From contig CANQNA010000024.1 in the NCBI GenBank assembly GCA_947625005.1, positions 1 through 14,345 of the forward strand: a stretch of DNA of 14,345 nt, written 5' to 3'. The DNA is from an uncultured Bacilli bacterium. Its GTDB lineage: Bacteria; Bacillota_I; Bacilli_A; RF39; UBA660. Under the pieces are notes generated by a model. It was not told where the DNA came from. It searched no databases and saw only the letters and a list, made by a program, of their open reading frames with translations. Shown one piece after another: positions 7,705 through 13,382 of the stretch (position 1 is the stretch's first letter; the number at the start of each line of letters is the position of its first letter). A program made the translations under genes and the position numbers.

Positions 7705-8384
7705 CTTTCAAATTCATCTATGTATAATGGCTTTTCCACTAATGTTTCACAATGACCATCCTTAACGCATTCATAAAGAACACAACAAGAATTATTCTCT
7801 TTATTCTTATAAGCAAATCTAATTCTTTTTATACCAAAATTATATTGTTTTAAAATATCTACCACTTCCATAAATCTATCTGATCTATGAACTAAATAAA
7901 AATACCCTTTAGTTTTCAAATAACGAAAAGCAAGATTTATTATTTCTTTTAAATTAATTTTAAGCTCATGACGAGCGATTGCTTTGGTTGAATTACTATT
8001 TACAATTGAAGAAGTATTTACTTTAAAATATGGAGGATTACAAGTAATAATATCTAAACTATTTTCTTTAAAATAATTTTCCATATTTTTTATATCATCA
8101 TTAATTAGTTGAATACTCAACTTATTTTCTTTTATACTTTTTTGAGCAAGTGAATAAACTTCTTTTTGTAATTCTATACCATAGTAATTTAAAGACTTAT
8201 TTTTGTTAGCCAAAATCATTAATAATGGAGCATTACCACAACACAAATCTACTAAATTTTTATCTCGATATTTAATATTTACAAATTCAGCTAAAAGGAC
8301 AGAATCTATTGAAAATTTAAAGAAATCATCATTTTGATATATTATTAAATCATAATCCAATAAATCATTCTTCTTGATTGCCAT
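7698..8384 (-). CDS. trmN6: tRNA1(Val) (adenine(37)-N6)-methyltransferase TrmN6-like (YabB)
   Basis: A class I SAM-dependent methyltransferase of 228 residues. Motif I is VDLCCGNAPLLMIL (45-58) and the N6-adenine-type catalytic motif is NPPY (116-119, in CNPPYFK). The opening (LDYDLIIYQNDDFFKFSIDSV) matches the YabB/TrmN6 family, where B. subtilis YabB lies in the same neighbourhood. The substrate, A37 of tRNA-Val, is taken from the E. coli enzyme and is inference here. The gene overlaps the end of yaaT by 20 bp and lacks a strong ribosome binding site, so it is probably translated by coupling. In Bacillus yabA precedes it and rsmI follows nearby; neither is present. Confidence 0.88.
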   Translation of the reverse strand: MAIKKNDLLDYDLIIYQNDDFFKFSIDSVLLAEFVNIKYRDKNLVDLCCGNAPLLMILANKNKSLNYYGIELQKEVYSLAQKSIKENKLSIQLINDDIKNMENYFKENSLDIITCNPPYFKVNTSSIVNSNSTKAIARHELKINLKEIINLAFRYLKTKGYFYLVHRSDRFMEVVDILKQYNFGIKRIRFAYKNKENNSCCVLYECVKDGHCETLVEKPLYIDEFERR

Positions 8385-9156
8385 TTAATTCTATTTCCTT
8401 CTTCTCATCATTAACTAAAACGGTATATGTCCCTTTTATAACATTTATATCTATTACTTCTCCTTTACCATATTCAGTTTTAACTATATCTCCTATTGTA
8501 GGATAATCTCTTTTCATTTCAGTATAAGTATCATCTTCATATTGTAAACAACACAAAAGTCTTCCACACACTCCATTTATTTTAGCTGGATTAAGAGCGA
8601 TGCTTTGATTTTTTGCCATATTAATAGAAATTGTTTCCATTTTATTTAAAAATGTTTGACAACATAAAGTACGACCACAATGGCCAATTCCCCCTACCAT
8701 TTTAGCCTTATCACGTACACCCATTTGATGTAACTCAATTCTAGTTTTATAAGTAGCTGCTAAAGATTTTACCAATTCTCTAAAATCAATTCTTTCATCT
8801 GCTATAAAATTAAAAGTTAATTGTTTCCTATCAAAAGTATAAAAAGAATTTATTATAGCCATCTCTAATCCTAGCTTTTCTGCCTCTTTTTTTGCAAATA
8901 AAAGAGCTTTTTTGGAATCTTTCAAATTCTTCAAATAATTACTATAATCTTCTTTAGTAGAAATTCTTAAAATAGGTTTTATATTATTTAAAATTTCTTC
9001 ATTCCGAACATCAACATTTATATCTGTTACTTTACCAAATTGCAAACCTTTTTCTGTTTCTACAACTACATTCATATTCTTTTTAATATTTAAATCTCCT
9101 GCATCAAAATAATATACTTTATTTGAAACTTCAAAAATAACACCACAAATATTCAT
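8365..9156 (-). CDS. ricT: PSP1-domain protein YaaT (RicT)
   Basis: 263 residues with the PSP1 fold; the opening (NICGVIFEVSNKVYYFDAGDL) matches Bacillus YaaT closely. Six cysteines in two clusters, GHCGRTLCC (C160, C165, C166) and GVCGRLLCC (C197, C202, C203), correspond to the Cys residues linked to iron-sulfur binding in RicT. In Bacillus, RicT with RicA and RicF forms the Y-complex that assists RNase Y in mRNA maturation and affects competence, biofilm and sporulation. I chose the ATG at 9156: a GTG three codons upstream is possible but overlaps holB, and AGGAAG spaces well with the ATG. holB ends two bases before this start. The gene order holB-yaaT is conserved across Bacilli. Confidence 0.93.
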   Translation of the reverse strand: MNICGVIFEVSNKVYYFDAGDLNIKKNMNVVVETEKGLQFGKVTDINVDVRNEEILNNIKPILRISTKEDYSNYLKNLKDSKKALLFAKKEAEKLGLEMAIINSFYTFDRKQLTFNFIADERIDFRELVKSLAATYKTRIELHQMGVRDKAKMVGGIGHCGRTLCCQTFLNKMETISINMAKNQSIALNPAKINGVCGRLLCCLQYEDDTYTEMKRDYPTIGDIVKTEYGKGEVIDINVIKGTYTVLVNDEKKEIELNGNQEE

Positions 9157-9158
9157 TT

Positions 9159-9899
9159 TTACCACTTCCTTGCTAATTCTAATATTACTAAATCTTGATT
9201 AGCATTTTTTCTTAATTTATCAATGCATTCATCTAATAAATTTATTTTACTAACTGTCTTCTTTATCTCTATTAAATTTTTAATTTCAGTAACTAAATGA
9301 TTTTTAATTAGACTTAACTTTTCAATATTTTCAATTCTATCTTTGCTAATCCAATTATTTAAAAATAATATCCTTCTATAAATTTGTTTTTCATTCATAG
9401 AATTTAAAAAATCATCTACTACTTCTTTGTTTTCTTCTAAACTTTTATTAAATAATAATCTATAAGTCTGACATCTACTAACTATTGTATTTATCATCTT
9501 TCTTTTATTAGCAGTAATAAAAAAACCAATCACCATATTTTCTGGCTCTTCTAGAAATTTTAATAAAATATTTGCCGAAGATGCATTCATAAATTCACTT
9601 GAAACTATAATATAATATTTGTGACGTAAAATAAAGGGAAATGTTTGAAAATCATTAATTATTTCTCTTACTTGGTCGGTTTTTATCTCTCTACCATTAG
9701 GTCTTATTATTTTGATATCAGAATAATTATCATTTTCAATAATCTTTTCAGAAGAAATTTTATCACTATTTATTTTTTTTATTAAGTTTAATATTTCTTT
9801 TAAACATTCTTCCACATCATCTGTTTCCATTAAAAAAGCATGAGAATTTTTCATCTCATTAAATGAATTAAATATAACAGATAAAACTTCTTCCTTCAT
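9159..9899 (-). CDS. holB: DNA polymerase III delta' subunit (HolB), short form
   Basis: A clamp-loader subunit of 246 residues, well below the ~330 typical of Bacillus. The central region is characteristic: REIKTDQVREI, the segment ANILLKFLEEPE (109-120), a sensor-1-like GFFITANKRKM, and SRCQ (141-144). The SRC motif is where clamp-loader subunits reach into the neighbouring ATP site. The N-terminal ATP-binding loop is not recognisable (HAFLMETDDVEECLKEI sits there) and the zinc-binding cysteine module seen in DnaX is absent, so this subunit is unlikely to bind ATP itself. It would combine with DnaX, encoded about 1.2 kb upstream in the same run, and HolA, not in the window. AAGGAAG precedes the start. 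Position before yaaT agrees with Bacillus. Confidence 0.92.
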   Translation of the reverse strand: MKEEVLSVIFNSFNEMKNSHAFLMETDDVEECLKEILNLIKKINSDKISSEKIIENDNYSDIKIIRPNGREIKTDQVREIINDFQTFPFILRHKYYIIVSSEFMNASSANILLKFLEEPENMVIGFFITANKRKMINTIVSRCQTYRLLFNKSLEENKEVVDDFLNSMNEKQIYRRILFLNNWISKDRIENIEKLSLIKNHLVTEIKNLIEIKKTVSKINLLDECIDKLRKNANQDLVILELARKW

Positions 9900-9912
9900 A
9901 AACGTTCTTCCT

Positions 9913-10101
9913 TTATAACAAAAATATATACACTAATAAAATAGAAATAATCCCTGGAAATCCTAGTATAGCACTTACTGATAAAGAAAAAATATTAATG
10001 GGTACATAAATATTAAGTAAGTTTAAAATTAAACTAATTCCATAAAGAGCACAAAAAGAAAATATTAATCTTTTTGCTATTTTTTTAAATAAAGTAACCA
10101 T
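9913..10101 (-). CDS. BofA-family small membrane protein
   Basis: A 62-residue, almost wholly hydrophobic protein with a basic start (MVTLFKKIAKR) and two predicted membrane segments (about 12-29 and 38-61). The C-terminal segment AILGFPGIISILLVYIFLL matches the hallmark of the BofA family, where a G-x-PG turn lies in the last helix. B. subtilis BofA (87 residues) holds the SpoIVFB protease inactive until sigma-K is needed. Here the N-terminal region is shorter. The position just after recR is the same as in Bacillus (recR-yaaL-bofA), supporting orthology. GGTGAT precedes the start by three bases, the form also seen at metG and tadA. Without evidence of sigma-K or SpoIVFB, a sporulation role is only inferred. 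Confidence 0.75.
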   Translation of the reverse strand: MVTLFKKIAKRLIFSFCALYGISLILNLLNIYVPINIFSLSVSAILGFPGIISILLVYIFLL

Positions 10102-10138
10102 TTTATCACCACTAACATATATGATGATATTAACATAT

Positions 10139-10744
10139 TTATGAAATATCTTTTCGATCTTTTAAAGCACGTTCTAAAGTCAAAGAATCTAAATAATCCA
10201 TTTCCACTCCCATTGGAATACCATAGGAAAGTCGTGATACTTTAACGTTATATTTCTCTAAAAGCTTATTAATATACAATGTTGTTGTATCTCCTTCAAT
10301 ACTAGGTTTTAAAGCTAAAATTACTTCAATTTTAGAATTTTCTAATTCTTTAACTTTACTAATTAAACTAGCAATATTTATATCATCAGGTGTAATACCA
10401 TCAATTGGTGAGATTAAACCATTTAAAACATGATATACGCCTTTATACGAACCTACTCTTTCAAACATAAATACGCTTTTGTAATCTTCTACTACACAAA
10501 TCACATTATGATCACGTACAGAACTAGAACAAATATTACAAACTTCATCATCAGTTAAATGTCCACATATTTTACATATTTTCAAATTTTTAGATAAATC
10601 TCTAATCAAATAAGAAAAATTTTCTAATTCTTCAGATTTTAAATTAATTAAAGAAAGTGCTAATCTTTCTGCTGTTTTCTCTCCAACTCCTGATAATTTT
10701 TTTAAATAATTTATTAACTCTTCTAATACTTTTGGATAAATCAT
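10139..10744 (-). CDS. recR: Recombination mediator RecR
   Basis: 201 residues, the usual length. A helix-hairpin-helix motif (LSGVGEKTAERLA, 17-29) is followed by a four-cysteine zinc finger (C57, C60, C69, C72), a Toprim domain (ICVVEDYKS) and the C-terminal signature SYGIPMGVEMDYLDSLTLERAL. RecR forms a ring-shaped clamp that, with RecO or RecF, loads RecA onto SSB-coated gaps. Its start follows the ebfC stop with a one-base gap, and the dnaX-ebfC-recR cluster is among the most conserved in bacteria. All motif residues are intact. Confidence 0.97.
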   Translation of the reverse strand: MIYPKVLEELINYLKKLSGVGEKTAERLALSLINLKSEELENFSYLIRDLSKNLKICKICGHLTDDEVCNICSSSVRDHNVICVVEDYKSVFMFERVGSYKGVYHVLNGLISPIDGITPDDINIASLISKVKELENSKIEVILALKPSIEGDTTTLYINKLLEKYNVKVSRLSYGIPMGVEMDYLDSLTLERALKDRKDIS

Positions 10745-10745
10745 T

Positions 10746-11042
10746 TTACATCAAACCACTTAAACCTTGGCCATACATACCTAATTTTTTATCATATTCT
10801 TTATCTATCTTTGTTAAAGCATCCTTAAATGCAATTTTTAACATATCTTCTAAAATCTCAATATCATCTTCTTCAACACTTTTTTGTTTTATTTTAAAAG
10901 ATAAAATCTCTCTTTTTCCGTTCAATTTAACATCAACCCATTCACTAGTCCCCTCAAATTCCATTTGTTCTACTTCATTCTGTTTTTTTTCAACATCTTT
11001 TTTCATTTTTTGCATTTGATTCATTAAATTCTGCATATTCAT
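10746..11042 (-). CDS. ebfC: YbaB/EbfC-family nucleoid-associated protein
   Basis: 98 residues, typical of the family. The Met/Gln/Lys-rich N-terminus (NLMNQMQKMKKDVEKKQNEV) forms the long helix used for dimerisation, followed by the beta-strand core (VDVKLNGKREILSFKI) and a C-terminal helix. Family members bind DNA as dimers with loose specificity and are linked to RecR-dependent repair. The gene lies 15 bp after dnaX and one base before recR, as in Bacillus (yaaK) and E. coli (ybaB). GAGGCGAT stands four bases upstream of the chosen start. The biochemical role beyond DNA binding is poorly defined. Confidence 0.95.
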   Translation of the reverse strand: MNMQNLMNQMQKMKKDVEKKQNEVEQMEFEGTSEWVDVKLNGKREILSFKIKQKSVEEDDIEILEDMLKIAFKDALTKIDKEYDKKLGMYGQGLSGLM

Positions 11043-11057
11043 TTAAATCGCCTCTTT

Positions 11058-12644
11058 CTATTTTATTTCAATAACATCGCCAAATATATCCTTAGCTTCA
11101 CTTTCTAATTTATCTGGCTCAGTATTTTCTTTTTGAAGTTTTTTTTCATCTATATATTCCCATATTTTATTTTTGTTTTTAATAAAATATTCTTTTTCTT
11201 TATTCCATTCTATATTATTTAAAGAAATAAACTTGTAATCTTTTCTCATTCTTTTTTTAAATTCTTCTTCAATATTATCTAGATTGTTATTAAATAATAC
11301 ACTATCACTTAATACTTCCGTAGAAAAAAGAACATACTCATCAGATACTACTTGAATATTCATATTATTTAAATAGCCTAATAAAGAATATTGATTTTCT
11401 TCATTTAAATAGGATATAAAACTATTCCATAATTCGCCAAAAGCTTTCTTTTCTTGCTTATTCGCCTTACAAAAAACATTATTAACTCTTATCTTCTTTA
11501 GTTGCTCATCAAAATTATTTGACTTTATTTCCCGGGAAATATTCTTTGATTCTTTTTCTTTTTGGGAAATATTTTTCTTCTCTGAAACTTCATTTTTTTC
11601 ATTGTTTTTAACATTTTCTTTATCTTCAAAATAATTTAAAAAAGTTATTAAAAATAAGTTATAAGGATTATCAATAAATTTCATTTTACTTTGCACTTCA
11701 AATAAATCATTTATAATCTGATGACAAAAATTGAAATCAGTTAATTCTGTATTCTTTCCTAATTTAATATTACTAGCTTCCTTGATTACATAATCAATCA
11801 TATTAGTAATTAAATTATTACAATCCACACCATTTTCTTTTAAATTATTAAAACTAACCAGAAATTTTTCGGCATTTTTTTCCATTAAAGCATTTATTAA
11901 ATCATTGATATCTTTATGTGATAATAATCCAAAAACATTATTTACCATACTTTCTGTTATATTTGAAGATATCTTTGAAAGTTGATCTAAGTAACTTAAA
12001 CAATCTCTTAAGCAGCCATCACTAATTTTAATTAAAGCAGAAAGCGCTTCTTCGTTTATATTTAATTTTTCTGCTTTGGCTATTTTTTCTAAATGATCTT
12101 TAATTTCTTTATCAGATATTCTATGAAAGTCATATCTTTGACATCTTGATAAAACAGTTAAAGGAACTTTTTGAATGTCAGTTGTTGCAAATATAAATTT
12201 TACATGACTTGGCGGTTCCTCCAAAGTCTTTAAAAAAGCATTCCAAGCATTTATTGAAAGCATATGAACTTCATCTACAATATAAATTTTATATTTAGAC
12301 ATTGTAGGAACTAACTTTACGTTATTTTTTATTTCTCTTATTTCATCGACACCATTATTACTTGCAGCATCTATTTCAATAATATCAGGATTTTCTTCAA
12401 AATGTTGGCAATTATCACATTTACCACAACTATCACCATTTTGAGGATTTAAACAAGTTAATGCTTTAGCAAATATTTTAGCAGTACTTGTTTTTCCTGT
12501 ACCTCTAGGACCAGTAAAAATATAAGCATGTGCTAATTGATTTTTTTTAATAGCATTTAATAAAGATTCTTTTATAGCCTGTTGACCAACTAATTCTGAA
12601 AAATTTTGTGGTCTATATTTTCTATATAAAACTTTATAGCTCAT
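11058..12644 (-). CDS. dnaX: DNA polymerase III subunits gamma/tau (DnaX)
   Basis: The 528-residue clamp-loader ATPase. Walker A is GPRGTGKTS (45-53), the zinc module uses C64, C73, C76 and C79, Walker B is IVDEVH (122-127), sensor 1 is FIFATT and the SRC motif is at 166-168. Domain III extends to about residue 340, followed by a charged Lys/Glu/Asn-rich linker (about 341-385) and a tau-type C-terminal domain that would contact polymerase and helicase. A strong ribosome binding site, AGGAGGGAGG, precedes the start. The linker carries a run of seven As at codons 349-351 where a -1 shift meets UGA at once, which could yield a gamma-like form of about 351 residues. tadA lies 30 bp upstream and ebfC 15 bp downstream. 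Confidence 0.97.
   Translation of the reverse strand: MSYKVLYRKYRPQNFSELVGQQAIKESLLNAIKKNQLAHAYIFTGPRGTGKTSTAKIFAKALTCLNPQNGDSCGKCDNCQHFEENPDIIEIDAASNNGVDEIREIKNNVKLVPTMSKYKIYIVDEVHMLSINAWNAFLKTLEEPPSHVKFIFATTDIQKVPLTVLSRCQRYDFHRISDKEIKDHLEKIAKAEKLNINEEALSALIKISDGCLRDCLSYLDQLSKISSNITESMVNNVFGLLSHKDINDLINALMEKNAEKFLVSFNNLKENGVDCNNLITNMIDYVIKEASNIKLGKNTELTDFNFCHQIINDLFEVQSKMKFIDNPYNLFLITFLNYFEDKENVKNNEKNEVSEKKNISQKEKESKNISREIKSNNFDEQLKKIRVNNVFCKANKQEKKAFGELWNSFISYLNEENQYSLLGYLNNMNIQVVSDEYVLFSTEVLSDSVLFNNNLDNIEEEFKKRMRKDYKFISLNNIEWNKEKEYFIKNKNKIWEYIDEKKLQKENTEPDKLESEAKDIFGDVIEIK
11593..11599 (-). other. Possible -1 frameshift (or slippage) heptamer in dnaX
   Basis: Read on the minus strand in the dnaX frame, the sequence is GAA AAA AAT GAA; the heptamer A AAA AAT permits tandem slippage, after which the next codon in the -1 frame is UGA. 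Placement in the linker after domain III parallels E. coli dnaX. No strong upstream Shine-Dalgarno enhancer is visible, and A runs are common in this genome. Confidence 0.25.
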
Positions 12645-12674
12645 ACTTTACCTCCCTCCTAAATTATAACACGT

Positions 12675-13094
12675 TTATCTCTTTTTTTTAAAAAAATTTG
12701 ATAAAAGCTTACTATATTCTTCTTTAATTTGATTATCACAATTCCAATTTTGAAAATTTGTTTTATCATACGGTTTTTTAATTATATCGCGTGCTATTAT
12801 ATAGTTTACTTCTTTTATTCTTGATTCTTTTAATATTGATTTACACATATTACATGGTTCTAATGTTACATACATAGTACAATCATTTAAAAATTTATTT
12901 TTCATACATTTGTTTGCTATAATTAAACATTTAATTTCTGCATGATCTATACATAAGAAACTTTTTTCTCTTGAATTATAGGCTTGTGCAATTATTTTAC
13001 CTTTAGAATTTACTATTAATGCGGCTACAGGCACTTCGTCTTTTTTATAAGCTTTTTTGCATAATTTAAATAGTATATCTTCGTATTTATTCAT
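12675..13094 (-). CDS. tadA: tRNA-specific adenosine deaminase TadA (divergent)
   Basis: A zinc-dependent deaminase that converts A34 to inosine in the tRNA-Arg(ACG) anticodon. With the start at 13094 the protein has 139 residues, slightly short for the family (about 150-165). The zinc and catalytic signature is complete: H51-A-E53 and P80-C81-N-M-C84. PVAALIV replaces the usual PVGAVIV, and the region after PCxxC (SRIKEVNYIIARDIIKKPYD) lacks the common D-x-K-x-GA motif, so it is a divergent member; another small deaminase is less likely given the place next to dnaX. The frame is open four codons further, to an ATG at 13106 directly behind the SRP RNA terminator U run, but GGTGAT spaces correctly with 13094. 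It is probably expressed by read-through from the SRP RNA promoter. Confidence 0.85.
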   Translation of the reverse strand: MNKYEDILFKLCKKAYKKDEVPVAALIVNSKGKIIAQAYNSREKSFLCIDHAEIKCLIIANKCMKNKFLNDCTMYVTLEPCNMCKSILKESRIKEVNYIIARDIIKKPYDKTNFQNWNCDNQIKEEYSKLLSNFFKKKR

Positions 13095-13098
13095 AAAC

Positions 13099-13104
13099 AT
13101 CACC
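13099..13104 (-). promoter_or_regulatory. Ribosome binding site that fixes the tadA start
   Basis: GGTGAT lies four bases before the ATG at 13094. The same form precedes metG and the BofA-like gene, so it looks like this organism's usual site. The alternative ATG at 13106 has only the terminator U run upstream. Confidence 0.65.
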
Positions 13105-13107
13105 ATT

Positions 13108-13125
13108 AAAAAATGCGCACATTAC
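13108..13125 (-). terminator. Terminator of the SRP RNA
   Basis: The 3' arm of the SRP RNA closing stem (GTAATGTGCGC, 13115-13125) is followed by A and six Us (13108-13113). The closing stem thus serves as the terminator hairpin. The U run ends one base before an in-frame ATG of tadA. Confidence 0.7.
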
Positions 13126-13185
13126 CAGAGATCGTTATGGCTGCTGTATTCCTACTCTGACCAGATTCCAATATAGTAATTGCGC
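13115..13185 (-). ncRNA. ffs: Signal recognition particle RNA, small 4.5S type
   Basis: The minus strand contains the conserved SRP helix 8 core: CTGGTCAG, then GGAATACAGCAGCC on the tetraloop and return side, matching the GGUCAG ... GGAA ... CAGCAGCC pattern that binds Ffh. The ends GCGCAATTAC and GTAATGTGCGC pair with one bulged C, closing a single long hairpin of about 71 nt. It has no Alu domain, unlike the ~270-nt Bacillus scRNA, and resembles mycoplasma and E. coli forms. A promoter ends 6 bases upstream and a U run follows. It lies upstream of tadA, whereas in Bacillus it lies between tadA and dnaX. Confidence 0.93.
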
Positions 13186-13191
13186 AAGTAA

Positions 13192-13220
13192 ATTGTAACA
13201 AATAATTTTTTTTAATACAA
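13192..13220 (-). promoter_or_regulatory. Promoter of the SRP RNA gene
   Basis: TTGTAT (-35, 13215-13220), a 17-bp spacer containing eight As, and TACAAT (-10, 13192-13197) place transcription start at G13185, exactly where the SRP RNA closing stem begins. The -35 box is two bases from a parS site. Confidence 0.8.
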
Positions 13221-13222
13221 TA

Positions 13223-13238
13223 TGTTCCACGTGAAACA
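13223..13238. promoter_or_regulatory. parS site 1 (ParB/Spo0J binding)
   Basis: TGTTCCACGTGAAACA fits the B. subtilis parS consensus TGTTNCACGTGAAACA. One half-site position departs from perfect symmetry. ParB (Spo0J) loads here and spreads for chromosome segregation near the origin. Confidence 0.92.
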
Positions 13239-13272
13239 TATATTTTTAATATATAAAATATTTATTAAATAG

Positions 13273-13281
13273 TTTTCCACA
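13273..13281 (+). promoter_or_regulatory. Possible single DnaA box
   Basis: TTTTCCACA fits the relaxed DnaA-box consensus TTWTNCACA and lies directly beside parS site 2. It is a lone match with no cluster, so it may be chance; it is not an origin by itself. Confidence 0.25.
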
Positions 13282-13282
13282 A

Positions 13283-13298
13283 TGTTTCACGTGAAACA
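13283..13298. promoter_or_regulatory. parS site 2 (ParB/Spo0J binding)
   Basis: A perfect palindromic TGTTTCACGTGAAACA. Symmetry extends outward four more bases on each side, giving a 24-bp perfect palindrome (13279-13302). Its centre is 60 bp from site 1. Confidence 0.95.
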
Positions 13299-13347
13299 TT
13301 GTTATTTTTTTTAGAAATTTAGTTGACTAAATATTATTCTTTTTTAA

Positions 13348-13363
13348 TGTTTCACGTGAAACA
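13348..13363. promoter_or_regulatory. parS site 3 inside a 38-bp palindrome
   Basis: A perfect TGTTTCACGTGAAACA lying at the centre of a 38-bp perfect inverted repeat (13337-13374). The outer arms are T-rich on the left and A-rich on the right. It is centred 65 bp from site 2 and its outer arm ends 8 bp from the gyrA stop codon. As RNA the hairpin would have its U run before, not after, the stem, so it is not a standard terminator. Confidence 0.95.
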
Positions 13364-13382
13364 TTAAAAAAGAAGACATGTA

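Noticed and set aside
10657..11019. Open frame of 120 codons on the plus strand, rich in Ile, Leu, Ser and Phe
   Set aside because: Antisense to ebfC and the start of recR, both well-supported families; apparent membrane-like composition reflects the complement of Lys/Glu-rich coding.
12541..12548. Run of eight As near the start of dnaX as a slippage site
   Set aside because: It lies before the Walker A motif, so a shift there would give a short useless peptide; such runs are common in Lys/Asn-rich coding here.
13273..13281. Replication origin suggested by a DnaA-box-like sequence near parS sites
   Set aside because: Only one relaxed match, no cluster of boxes and no clear unwinding element; oriC is more likely beside dnaA outside the window.
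13337..13374. Bidirectional intrinsic terminator after gyrA
   Set aside because: In the transcript of either strand the U run precedes the stem and an A run follows, which is the reverse of a terminator; parS explains the core.
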